Shown here in pieces: positions 1 to 7,793 of a stretch of DNA of 64,000 bases (the first letter of the stretch is position 1; every line of letters starts with the position of its first letter). Origin of the DNA: Reyranella sp. (lineage in GTDB: Bacteria > Pseudomonadota > Alphaproteobacteria > Reyranellales > Reyranellaceae); assembly GCF_017305915.1 (NCBI RefSeq), contig NZ_JAFKJN010000030.1, positions 62,001-126,000 of the forward strand, written 5' to 3'. Position numbers and translations under genes: made by a program. The notes under the pieces were generated by a model that was not told the origin of the DNA, ran no database searches, and saw only the letters and a list, made by a program, of their open reading frames with translations.

Positions 1-554
1 GCGACGGCTTCGAGCGTTTCGCGATCGGGTCGCGTTCGCGCCAGAACGCGAATGCCCAGAAGCACGCCGAGCAGGTGGCGGGAGACTTCGGCGTCGTCGA
101 GGTCGCCCGGGACCTGACAGGCTTTCTGCGCGGCCACGATGTTGCGCCGGAAGAAGTCGCGGATCTCGCCGAGGTAGCCCGCGACGACTTTGCCGATCCC
201 GGCATCGTGCGGCGCAACGTCGAGCGCGGAGTTGACCAGCAAGCAGCCTTTGTGTTGGCGGTCCTTCAAGGACCGTTCGATGATCTCGGCGAAGAAGGCC
301 TCGATCGCCTGCTTCGGCTGGCCGCCGGCCTCGAGCCTGGCGATGCGTTCGCGCGATGAACGGTCGGCGTAGCGCGCCAGAGCCTTGACGAACAGGCCGC
401 GCTTGCCGCCATAGGCGTTGTAGAGGCTGGCGCCGCCAATCCCCATGCATAAGGCGAGATCGCGCACCGACGTTGCCTGGTAGCCGCGCGACCAGAAGCA
501 ATCGACCGCGTCGTCGATGGCTTCCGTCTCGTCGAATTGCTTCCGGCGCCCCAT
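1..554 (-). CDS. TetR/AcrR family transcriptional regulator (C-terminus cut by window edge)
   Basis: Reading down from an ATG at 554 gives about 184 residues before the frame leaves the window. It begins MGRRKQFDETEAIDDAVDCF. The N-terminal helix-turn-helix is clear, with TSVRDLALCMGIGGASLYN at about residues 29-47 and the usual AYGGKRGLFVKAL following. The middle contains GCLLVNSALDVAPHD, a phrase typical of TetR ligand domains. It should be a DNA-binding repressor whose ligand cannot be told from sequence. The gene abuts the remains of an IS630 transposase on the same strand, and the transposase frame runs without a stop into this ATG. Confidence 0.85.
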   Translation of the reverse strand, partial: MGRRKQFDETEAIDDAVDCFWSRGYQATSVRDLALCMGIGGASLYNAYGGKRGLFVKALARYADRSSRERIARLEAGGQPKQAIEAFFAEIIERSLKDRQHKGCLLVNSALDVAPHDAGIGKVVAGYLGEIRDFFRRNIVAAQKACQVPGDLDDAEVSRHLLGVLLGIRVLARTRPDRETLEAV

Positions 555-599
555 TTCCCGACTAAAGCACGATTTTGGATCGATCGATACAAAAAACTG

Positions 600-1196
600 G
601 AGCACATTCCCGCCGCCCGCTTCGATGGCGTCCTTGATGTCGGCGACCTTATGGGCCAGCAGATTGTCCATGACGACGATATCGCCTGGCCGCAGGGCCG
701 GCGCTAGCATCTGCTTGCACCAGGCGAGGAAGACCTCGCCATCCATCGGCTGGTCGATGAGCATCGGCGCGATGACCCCGGCAAGGGTCAATCCGCCGAC
801 GAAGATGATGGTCTTCCAATGTCCGTGGGGAACCGCGGCGCGACAGCGTCGCCCTTTCGGGCCCACCCCGCGCCGCGCCGCGCCATCTTTGTCGATAGCC
901 CGCTTTCGTCGATGAAGATCAGGCTCTCGGGGTCGAGATCGGCTTGCCGTTCAAGCCACGCCGCGCGCGCCGCCTTCACATCGGGGCGTTCCTGCTCGCT
1001 CGCGTGTGCCCTCTTTTTTGTGCGTCAGTTCGCGCCAGTCGAGGAACATCAAGACTGCCGTCCTGCAGATCCGGGCCCAGGTCCCTGCCGTCGAAATGCC
1101 GATCGAGAACCGGGCAGCCGCCTGGTGCGTCAACAGCCCCTCTTCAATCGCCGCTATCACCCGCTCGCATAGATCCAGTGATTAGGCTCGAGCCAT
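600..1196 (-). pseudogene. IS630-family transposase, degenerate remnant
   Basis: The ancestral start is an ATG at 1196 followed by MARA, then a TAA at the fifth codon, then SLDLCERVIAAIEEGLLTHQ, the usual IS630 N-terminal helix. After the helix-turn-helix about 75 residues are missing. The frame resumes with DVKAARAAWLERQADLDPE and FIDESGLSTKMARR, which carries the first catalytic Asp. A further frameshift near 860 is needed to reach VPHGHWKTIIFVGGL and then VVMDNLLAHKVADIKDAIEA, which carries the second Asp. The last part, including the catalytic Glu, is replaced by the sequence leading into the TetR gene. A nonsense codon, an internal deletion, a frameshift and a missing C-terminus rule out activity. 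Confidence 0.85.
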
Positions 1197-1260
1197 GTCC
1201 GCTGGATTCCCAGCCAGCACACAGCCTGAATCACATCACTGCAGATTTGGGAGTCCTCAA

Positions 1261-1540
1261 GCCTGTAGCTCCGGATTCGGAGCCACCATCACCCGTTCAT
1301 ATTCGGACGATATCAGTGGCAAGTGCGCCCGCTGTGCAATGAAGGTCTCCGAGACGGCCACGGCCTCTATCGAAGTGTAGCTCAGTAAGGCGCGCGATGA
1401 TCCGGTGACGACGGGCGCGGGCATGCCGTGCAGCACCAGCCGGGTGCGCGCCCCAGGGACTACGACCCGCAGGCGAGGGCGCGAGCGCCGCGCCGCGGCT
1501 TGTCCCCCTTGCGCTACGTCAACCGCCCTAACTCTGCTCT
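1261..1540 (-). other. Unrecognised open stretch in the 1197-1628 gap
   Basis: The 430 bases between the transposase remnant and the next gene hold no recognisable gene. One frame on the minus strand stays open for about 93 codons and ends at 1261. Its only ATG, near 1425, gives 55 residues starting MPAPVVTGSSRALLSYT. I do not recognise the protein. It may be a worn gene end or chance in GC-rich DNA. Confidence 0.2.
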
Positions 1541-1559
1541 AAGTCAGCGGTGGTAAATC

Positions 1560-1585
1560 TGTGACTAAGTCACATCGAGCTGTGA
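1560..1585. promoter_or_regulatory. Overlapping TGTGA/TCACA palindromes upstream of the small secreted protein
   Basis: TGTGACTAAGTCACA at 1560-1574 is a perfect inverted repeat of 7+1+7. A further TGTGA at 1581-1585 makes a second pair with the TCACA at 1570-1574, spaced by six bases. The half-sites resemble Crp-type boxes (TGTGA-N6-TCACA), and a Crp/Fnr-family gene lies 350 bases away. CTAAGTCA also recurs at 1539-1546. The first palindrome has N5 spacing, so a link to that regulator is only inferred. Confidence 0.45.
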
Positions 1586-1628
1586 TGGTTCGGCGTCGAC
1601 GACAAGAGATCGATTACCGGGGGAAATC

Positions 1629-1865
1629 ATGCCTGCATTCTTTGTGATCGCTGCCGTCGCCGGCGCTGTTGCGCTCGGATCGTCGGCTGCGAGTGTCGGG
1701 GCAAAGTCGAACAACGCACACCGCCAGGCCCCGGCCGACCGTCCGACGGCGGCGCTCATGGCGCCCGACTTCGACAGCGGCGCCTATGCCAGCGTCGCCG
1801 ACTGCCTGACGGCGGCGGCTCGAGTCCACGTGGACTTGGGCTCGTGTACCTCCGGCACGCAATGA
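1629..1865 (+). CDS. Small exported or membrane-anchored hypothetical protein
   Basis: This 78-residue protein opens with a hydrophobic stretch, MPAFFVIAAVAGAVALGSSA, that could be a signal peptide or a single membrane anchor. It ends in a short Cys-containing part (VADCLTAA and LGSCTS). GGGGGAAATC just before the ATG is a good ribosome site. The two cysteines suggest an extracytoplasmic location. No function can be assigned. It is preceded by the 1560-1585 palindromes and points towards the Crp/Fnr gene on the other strand. Confidence 0.55.
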   Translation: MPAFFVIAAVAGAVALGSSAASVGAKSNNAHRQAPADRPTAALMAPDFDSGAYASVADCLTAAARVHVDLGSCTSGTQ

Positions 1866-1933
1866 CGGCAGCCGCATTTCCGACGAGCTGCGCGCGGATG
1901 GCATAGCTGCGGGGCGCATGCGGCAGCCGCCGG

Positions 1934-2635
1934 TCACGCGGTCAGTTCGCGCTGCAGGCGGGCAACGTGCAGGACCGTCTTGGCCCGACCGGTCTGCTGG
2001 ACGATTCCCTTCTTGCGCCAATCGCGCATCGTTCGATTGACGCTCTCGCGGGCCAGCGCCGCCATCGCGGCGAGGTCGTTCTGGCTGACCGGATGGTTGA
2101 TCGTCAGATGCTTGTGATCGGTCGGCTGTCCGAGAAAGTCTGCCAGCCGCAGCAGTGTCCGCGCCAAGCGCTTCCTGACCGGCAGGAAGCTGGCCGCCGC
2201 CGTCTCGTCGTTGGCCTGGCGCAGCCGCGCGGAAAGGCCGATGCACAGATGCTGGAAGATCGCGGGATGCTGGCCGGCATACTTCGCAAAATCGTCGCGG
2301 CCGACGAACATCAGCGAGCAGCTTCCGATGGCCTGCACGTCGGCGGAGCGCGGCAGACCGTCGAGCACCGCGAGCTCGCCGACGATCGAGCCGGGCCCCA
2401 GGATGGCAAGCGTGCGCTTTTCGCCCTCGGGGGAGCAGATGCTGACCTTGAGCAGTCCCGACTGCAGCCAGTAGCAGCCGTCTCCCGCATCACCGCGGCG
2501 AAAGAGAAACGTGTTGTTGGCGATGGTCAGCGTCCTGGCCCATTCCATCAACGCCCGGAAGTGAGGTTCGGGCAGGTCACGGAGAATGCTGGACGCAAAA
2601 GACTCGGTTTTCGAAGGCCCGCGTGTCGCTGGCAT
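1934..2635 (-). CDS. Crp/Fnr family transcriptional regulator
   Basis: The 233-residue protein has a cyclic-nucleotide-binding-type beta-roll at about residues 20-140 (LFRRGDAGDGCYWLQSGLLK and GPGSIVGELAVLDGLPRSA) and a C-terminal Crp-type helix-turn-helix (VSQNDLAAMAALARESVNRTM). The N-terminal Cys cluster of oxygen-sensing Fnr is absent. The start chosen is the ATG at 2635, preceded by GGGGGAGAGCA. A longer frame upstream would run across that site and the intergenic region. It is divergent from the Slam-like/FecR pair, so it may control that pair. Confidence 0.85.
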   Translation of the reverse strand: MPATRGPSKTESFASSILRDLPEPHFRALMEWARTLTIANNTFLFRRGDAGDGCYWLQSGLLKVSICSPEGEKRTLAILGPGSIVGELAVLDGLPRSADVQAIGSCSLMFVGRDDFAKYAGQHPAIFQHLCIGLSARLRQANDETAAASFLPVRKRLARTLLRLADFLGQPTDHKHLTINHPVSQNDLAAMAALARESVNRTMRDWRKKGIVQQTGRAKTVLHVARLQRELTA

Positions 2636-2686
2636 TGCTCTCCCCCTCGCCGCGAATTCCCGCTCGACAAGGTAAAGCAGATTTTC

Positions 2687-4036
2687 ATGTTCGTGGCCTC
2701 TTCTTTTGCCCGGCGCATGCGTCGGCATGTGCTGGCGGCCGTCCTGGCCATCGCGACGTCAATGGCCGACGGGGCATCGGCACAGACGACCGAAGATCCG
2801 GTCTACCGGGCGGCCTTCGAAGAGATGCTGCGCAAGCCGGCCGATCCGCCGACCCTGCTGCGTTACGCCGAGCTCGCGGTGAAGGCCGGCAATCTGGAGG
2901 GCGCGATCTCGGCGCTGGAACGCCTGCTGCTGATCGATCCCGACCTGCCGCACGTCAGGCTCGAGCTCGGGGTGCTCTACTATCGGCTGGGATCCTACGA
3001 GGCGGCGCGCGGCTACCTCGAGAGCGCGCGCGATACAGGGCGCGGCCAGCCCGCCGTCGCCGAGCCGGCCGAGCGATACCTGGCCGAGATCCACGCCAGG
3101 ACGCGGCGCTTCTCGCTCGGCGGCGAGCTGCTAGGCGGCGTTCGCTATTCCAGCAACGCCAACAGCGGGCCGGTCGGCACCATCCAGTCCTTCGGCTCGA
3201 GCGTGGTGCCCAGCCCCAACATCTCCAGGCAGTCCGACTGGGGGGTCGTCGCCGCCGCGGCGCTGCAGGGGCGCTACGACCTCGGCCGGCAGGACAATGG
3301 CGCCTTCGAGGCTGACCTGTCGCTCTATGGGGCGCGGCAATTCAGCGTCGCCAGCGCCAACGTGGCCCTGGTCGACCTCTTCGCCGGGCCGCGCTTCTCG
3401 CCCTTCGAGGGCTTTGCCAGCAGTGTCTCGCTGAAGCCCTTCTTTACCGGCCGGTATGTCGCCGTCCACGATCTCACGGCCTATTGGGCCTGGGGCGCGG
3501 GCGTCGAGGCATCGATCCCGGTCGCACCCGGCTCGACGGTCGATCTCACCGGCTTCGGCCGGCGGCGTGAATACGTCAGCAACGCCGATGCTCCGACCAA
3601 CAACAACAGCACAGGCAACGAGGGCGTGGTGGCCGCGGCCTACCGGCTGGAGGTCACCAAGCAGGTGACGGTAACCCTGGCCGGGAACTTCACGCGCTAT
3701 GTCGCCGTCGTGCCATCCGAGAATTACTGGGAGTACGGCCTGTCCGCTGCGCTCAATGTGCGATTCGCAGATCCAATCTGGGCGAGCAGCCGGCTATGGC
3801 GGCTCGTCCTGTCCGCCGACGTGGCGTGGGCCAATTACGACCGGCCGGATCCCGCCGTGGATCCGGCCCGCGTGCGGAGTCAAAATGATTACAATTTTGG
3901 CCTTGTGCTCGCCGTCCCGGTGAACGACCAATTTTCGATCGTCGCACAGGGTGCCTATACGCGGCGCGACGCGTCGATTGCCAACTACGCGTACGACGCC
4001 TTCACCGCCATGACCGGTGTCAGCTGGCGATTCTGA
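2687..4036 (+). CDS. TPR plus beta-barrel outer-membrane protein (surface lipoprotein assembly modifier-like)
   Basis: The 449-residue product starts at the ATG at 2687 after AAGGTAAAGC. It has an N-terminal signal sequence with a hydrophobic run ending at ASAQ. TPR-like helices follow at about residues 35-140 (AELAVKAGNLEGAISALERL, LGVLYYRLGSYEAARGYL). The rest is a string of amphipathic strands ending in an aromatic residue (GVSWRF), as expected of an outer-membrane barrel. TPR plus barrel, with GGVRYSSNANSGP at the junction, is the layout of the Slam/DUF560 family, which moves proteins to the cell surface. The FecR-like gene 12 bases downstream is the obvious partner. Confidence 0.75.
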   Translation: MFVASSFARRMRRHVLAAVLAIATSMADGASAQTTEDPVYRAAFEEMLRKPADPPTLLRYAELAVKAGNLEGAISALERLLLIDPDLPHVRLELGVLYYRLGSYEAARGYLESARDTGRGQPAVAEPAERYLAEIHARTRRFSLGGELLGGVRYSSNANSGPVGTIQSFGSSVVPSPNISRQSDWGVVAAAALQGRYDLGRQDNGAFEADLSLYGARQFSVASANVALVDLFAGPRFSPFEGFASSVSLKPFFTGRYVAVHDLTAYWAWGAGVEASIPVAPGSTVDLTGFGRRREYVSNADAPTNNNSTGNEGVVAAAYRLEVTKQVTVTLAGNFTRYVAVVPSENYWEYGLSAALNVRFADPIWASSRLWRLVLSADVAWANYDRPDPAVDPARVRSQNDYNFGLVLAVPVNDQFSIVAQGAYTRRDASIANYAYDAFTAMTGVSWRF

Positions 4037-4048
4037 TCGGGGGGGAGC

Positions 4049-4939
4049 ATGAGCCGCACATGCCTGATTTCGCTGGTGGCCTGCGTTGCGATGGCGAGTC
4101 CCGCGGCGGCCAATGTCGGGGTGACCTCGGTGACCAGCGGCGATCCGCTCGGTCAGCCGCCCGCCCAGGCGGAGCGCATCCTGCGCGTCGGAACCGACAT
4201 CCAGGCCAACGAGCTCGTTACCACCAAGGACGACGACCGGGCGCACATTGTGTTCCTTGACGGGACGGCCCTTACCGTTGGGCCCAACAGCAGCCTGGTG
4301 ATCGACAGATTCGTCTACGATCCCAACCACTCCAACGGGGTGCTGTCGGTCAACATGAGGCGGGGCGTGATGCGTCTCGTGGGCGGCGCGCTGACCAAGA
4401 CCGGCGACGTCAGAATCACCACGCCGTCGGGCTCGCTGGGCATTCGCGGCGGCATCGTCGTCGTCGAGGTGTCGGACACCGGCGCAACCCAAGGGACCTT
4501 CCTGTTCGGCCACGCGCTCACCGTGACCGGCGGCGGCAAGACTGTGGTTGCCACGCGTCCCGGTTCGCTGATCCAGATGGAGCCGGGGCGTGTCCCGTCG
4601 CCGCCCACGATCCTGCCTGTGCGCGGCCTCGGCTCGACCGCGCTGCTGGAAAAGCCGCATGGCCAGGCCGGCGTCGGCTCCGGCGCGCCGGCGTCGAGCG
4701 GAGCCAACCTCCGGTCCACCATCGAAGGCGCGTTCGACCGCTCGCAGTTCAGCGCCGGCAACTCCAAGGTCCCGCCCCAGACGCACGATCAGAAGACTGC
4801 GTACCAGGCGCAGCAGGGCCATCCGACTGGTCATGCGCCGCAGATCCTGGCGCTGACCCGCCTATCGAAGGTGGCGAGCGAGCCGATTAGCAAGCACAAC
4901 ACCAGCAGTGGGCGTCCGAGGACACCCTCGCATCACTAG
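4049..4939 (+). CDS. FecR-domain secreted protein
   Basis: This 296-residue protein has a signal peptide (MSRTCLISLVACVAMASPAAA). A FecR domain follows, covering about residues 40-160 (RILRVGTDIQANELVTTKDD, AHIVFLDGTALTVGPNSSL, RITTPSGSLGIRGG). The C-terminal third is Gly/Pro/His-rich and probably flexible. There is no transmembrane segment or anti-sigma domain, so this is not a classical FecR sigma regulator. LVAC at residues 9-12 fits a lipobox but sits very early, and cleavage after SPAAA is an alternative. The start has GGGGGGAGC before it. It is probably co-transcribed with the barrel gene and could be its cargo, which is inference. Confidence 0.75.
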   Translation: MSRTCLISLVACVAMASPAAANVGVTSVTSGDPLGQPPAQAERILRVGTDIQANELVTTKDDDRAHIVFLDGTALTVGPNSSLVIDRFVYDPNHSNGVLSVNMRRGVMRLVGGALTKTGDVRITTPSGSLGIRGGIVVVEVSDTGATQGTFLFGHALTVTGGGKTVVATRPGSLIQMEPGRVPSPPTILPVRGLGSTALLEKPHGQAGVGSGAPASSGANLRSTIEGAFDRSQFSAGNSKVPPQTHDQKTAYQAQQGHPTGHAPQILALTRLSKVASEPISKHNTSSGRPRTPSHH

Positions 4940-5102
4940 ACTGGTACGCGATGGTCGGGTGGTCGACGAGATCCGCTGCGGCGGCATCCCAATATGCCGG
5001 CTCCAAACAAGCGCCCGGTTGTGCGGGAATGCAGGTCGACAGGCCGAGGCGACGAGGGCCGCTTTGCAATCGCCCATCGAGGAGTTCCCCGGAGTACGCG
5101 CC

Positions 5103-5531
5103 ATGTTCACCATCGCAAGAGACCGCACACGCAACATCACCTTGGCCCGTTTCGAAGGAGAGTTCTCACCCGACGTCATCGGCCAGCTCGACCACGCCGG
5201 GGAGCTGCTGGTCGAAGCCATGGGCCCGACCCATTTCCTGTTCGACTTCACAGGCATCGATCGCGTGAGCATGCCCGACGCGACGATCGCCGAGCGTGGA
5301 CGGCGGGCCCCGCTCTGCGCCGGCTATCAGCGCGTGGTCGTGGCGCCCCAACCTGAGATCTTCGGCCTGTATCTCGTCTTCGCCGCCAAGCAGCGCGACG
5401 TCGGATCGAGTGCTCCGATCATGGTCCGATCGATGAGGGAGGCATTGGCTCGCCTGGGGGTGCGACGGCCGGCATTCGAGCCCCTCGACATGGCGGCGAT
5501 CGAGCGGCGGGCCGGCCGCTCGCTGCATTGA
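5103..5531 (+). CDS. Hypothetical protein, possibly STAS/SpoIIAA-like fold
   Basis: 142 residues, starting MFTIARDRTRNITLARFEGE. Alternating strands and helices with HFLFDFTGIDRVSMPDATIA in the middle resemble SpoIIAA/STAS-like single-domain proteins, but no diagnostic motif is visible. No signal peptide or membrane segment is seen. A longer frame upstream exists, but the ATG at 5103 is where a folded domain begins. The 163 bases before it hold no other gene. The function is unknown. Confidence 0.6.
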   Translation: MFTIARDRTRNITLARFEGEFSPDVIGQLDHAGELLVEAMGPTHFLFDFTGIDRVSMPDATIAERGRRAPLCAGYQRVVVAPQPEIFGLYLVFAAKQRDVGSSAPIMVRSMREALARLGVRRPAFEPLDMAAIERRAGRSLH

Positions 5532-5543
5532 CCTGGCCGGCGT

Positions 5544-5688
5544 TCAATCGAAAGTTTGCCCGGGCCCGTTGATGCGGCCCTCCTCGACGAGGCCGCCGAG
5601 CAACTCGTCGAGCCCCGCGGTATCGCGGTCGAGCGGATAGGTGATCCAGTAGAGCCCGGGGTGCAGCGGTCTCGGACGGTTTTCAGGC
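5544..5688 (-). pseudogene. Possible C-terminal gene fragment downstream of the VIT-family gene
   Basis: The frame on the minus strand between the end of the VIT gene and 5544 reads RPLHPGLYWITYPLDRDTAG and then DELLGGLVEEGRINGPG before a TGA. It has the look of coding sequence but lacks a start codon of its own. It may be the tail of a gene truncated when the neighbouring DNA was rearranged. I do not recognise the family. Confidence 0.25.
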
Positions 5689-6390
5689 AATGGTTCCGAA
5701 CACAGCTCCCGCACCCATGGTGAGGGCCATGGCGAGAGCACCCCAAAAGGTGACCCGCATTGCCCCTCGCAGCATATTTGCGCCGCCGGCGCGCGCGGCC
5801 AGCACTCCCAGCCCGGCAAGGAGGATCAGCGACGCGCCCGCCACGACGAAGATCAATCCCGTCGACGGCACCATCGCGGCGATCAAAAGAGGCATGGCGG
5901 CGCCAGCGGCGAAACTCGCGGCCGAGGCGAGCGCTGCCTGAACAGGCCGCGCCCTGAGTGGCTCCGAGATGCCGAGTTCGTCCCGTGCATGCGCGCCCAA
6001 CGCGTCGTGGGCCATCAGCTGCTCGGCCACCTGTTGTGCGAGCGAGCGATCGAGGCCCCGTCGCTCGTAGATCGCCGTCAGCTCATTCTGCTCGGCTTTG
6101 CGGTCGGCCGTGAGCTCCGCGCGTTCCTGCTCGAGGTCGGCCCGTTCGGTATCGGCCTGCGAGTGCACGGAAACATATTCGCCTGCCGCCATCGACATGG
6201 CACCGGCCACGAGGCCAGCCACGCCTGCGATTACGACATTGCCCGGGGCTCCATGGGCGGCGGCGACGCCCAGCACCAGGCTCGCCGTCGACACGAGGCC
6301 GTCGTTCGCGCCCAGGACGGCCGCACGCAGCCAGCCGATATGCTCCGTGCGATGACGTTCAAGATGGCGTGGGAAATGGCGTGAAGGCAT
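5683..6390 (-). CDS. VIT1/CCC1 family Fe2+/Mn2+ transporter
   Basis: 235 residues with the VIT family pattern. An N-terminal cytoplasmic segment (HLERHRTEHIGWLRAAVLGANDG) leads into helix 1, and then GAMSMAAGEYVSVHSQADTE, the conserved metal-channel motif. A charged central segment (ERADLEQERAELTADRKAEQNEL) corresponds to the cytoplasmic metal-binding domain. Three further hydrophobic segments close the protein. In other organisms these proteins export Fe2+ or Mn2+ from the cytosol. No iron box is recognisable upstream. It is transcribed alone. Confidence 0.9.
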   Translation of the reverse strand: MPSRHFPRHLERHRTEHIGWLRAAVLGANDGLVSTASLVLGVAAAHGAPGNVVIAGVAGLVAGAMSMAAGEYVSVHSQADTERADLEQERAELTADRKAEQNELTAIYERRGLDRSLAQQVAEQLMAHDALGAHARDELGISEPLRARPVQAALASAASFAAGAAMPLLIAAMVPSTGLIFVVAGASLILLAGLGVLAARAGGANMLRGAMRVTFWGALAMALTMGAGAVFGTIA

Positions 6391-6409
6391 TTGTCGTGAC
6401 TCCGCTGGA

Positions 6410-7129
6410 CTAGAACGCGCGGCCGACGATCAGCTTCGTGACGATCGCATCAGAGGCGTTGGTGAGGCCAGCCCCATGCCGAGATTGACGTCGAGCCGCA
6501 GCACCTTGAAGTCCACGACGCCGAACAGCATGTGCTGCTGCCGATCTGCGGGCGGGATGGCGTCGATCGGGCTGTAGCTCGAATAATATTCGACGCCGAG
6601 CCAGGTATCGGTGCCGACCTGGCGGGCCAGCCGGGCGGCCGGCCCGAAGGTCGATGCGCCGGCCGGCGCGAAGCTGAGGTCGATGATCGGATTGACGATC
6701 AGCTCCCAGCCGAGATTGCACGCACCCAGGATCGGTCGGATTTCCAGCCCGACGGCGCTCTGCGAGAAGCGCGGCGTCTGATAGCTCAGCTCGAAATTGG
6801 CGCCATAGAAGAACTTGCGATCGTCGGCGTGGGGCGACACGAAGAGCTGCCGGATCTTGACTCCGCCCGGCAAGAAGGCGCCGCTGCTGTCGAAGGCGAA
6901 CGGCGCGTAGAGACCGCGCTCGTACCAGTCGGCTGCCCCTCCAGACATAGTTGAGATGTTGCTGCAGCGTGAACCTTCCTGGCGCGGCGATCTCGGCGTT
7001 GTAGACCTGAATCTTGTCGACCGCGCAGGCGGGGTTCGTCGCGTATTGAAAGGCAATCGCAATTCCGGCAAGGCCCTCGAAGGTCATCGAGGAAAACGAC
7101 CCCATGGTGTCGCAACACTTGCTCAACAT
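6410..7129 (-). pseudogene. Frameshifted outer-membrane-barrel-like protein
   Basis: One protein is split over two frames. Codons from about 7087 to 6940 give IQVYNAEIAAPGRFTLQQHL and NYVWRG. The frame then shifts to WYERGLYAPFAFDSSGAFLP, followed by KFFYGANFELSYQTPRFSQ and WLGVEYYSSYSPIDAIPPAD. Near 6475 it shifts back to end GLTNASDAIVTKLIVGRAF. The alternating aromatic strands and terminal Phe suggest a periplasm-facing barrel of the kind annotated as outer-membrane transporters or MetA-pathway phenol-degradation proteins. Two frameshifts and no clear signal peptide make it a probable pseudogene, unless they are sequencing errors. Confidence 0.65.
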
Positions 7130-7673
7130 GTGATTGCCGAAAACGAGAAAGACTTCGCTGAGGCAGATGGCGCCTCGTCGTCAGGTTTGCCAACGCGACG
7201 GAGTTACTCACCCGTGCGAGGTAGCGCTTCTCATTCTCATTGGATCGCGGCGGGGAGCGGCAGTCCAACCGCCAGACTACACTGCCTACTGGGTAAAAGT
7301 TGGGGGCAACGTCAAGCTGCATCGATCGCTCGATGCGATGCAGCCCGCAGGCGATGCCGTCGGCCCGCAGATCATGCCAACGCGACGGGCAGTCGATTCC
7401 TTCGCGAAGTAGGCCGCGGCTTTTCTTGGAATGTCCCGCTCGGCTTCACCAGCAGACGCAAACCGCCGCCGTCAGAGAGCTCGTAGGGTTTCCCTTTGGG
7501 CTTCGCGCATCTGGGCACCGCCCTTCTCTGCCAAAGAACCCGTACCCAGAATTATACCGAGTTGTTCTAAGCAGTGGCGCGCCGAACTTCCTCACTGTGA
7601 GTAGCCGAATTCGCTCAAGTGCCTGAGACGATGGGCGACTTGAGCATCGGTGAGTTTTCGCGAGGAAAGGTGA
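7130..7673. other. Gene-free stretch beside tRNA-Thr
   Basis: I see no convincing gene here. Short open frames lack a ribosome site and one is merely antisense to the tRNA. A 14-base direct repeat, TGCCAACGCGACGG, occurs at 7188-7201 and 7375-7388. The position just past the 3' end of a tRNA, next to a pseudogene, suits a scar of past integration, but no integrase or att pair is visible. Confidence 0.4.
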
Positions 7674-7749
7674 TGGTGCCCCGAGACGGAATCGAACCGC
7701 CGACCCCATCATTACGAATGACGTGCTCTACCAGCTGAGCTATCGGGGC
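7674..7749 (-). tRNA. tRNA-Thr (anticodon CGT)
   Basis: The reverse strand folds as a cloverleaf. The acceptor stem pairs GCCCCGA with TCGGGGC, the discriminator is A and the CCA is encoded. The D arm is AGCTCAGCTGGTAGAGC, the anticodon stem is CGTCA/TGATG around loop TTCGTAA, and the T arm contains GGTTCGATTCC. The anticodon CGT reads ACG (Thr). It is divergent from the permease gene 44 bases away. Confidence 0.95.
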
Positions 7750-7793
7750 ACAGGCGGCGGGTTCTAAGGGAAAGGGGCGGGCCGCGCAAGGCC

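Noticed and set aside
600..1196. Programmed frameshifting as the explanation for the split IS630 transposase
   Set aside because: A stop at codon 5, an internal deletion and a missing C-terminus cannot be bypassed by one frameshift.
7446..7712. Small frame starting MMGSAVRFRLGAP
   Set aside because: Begins inside the antisense of tRNA-Thr. Such frames are standard tRNA artefacts.
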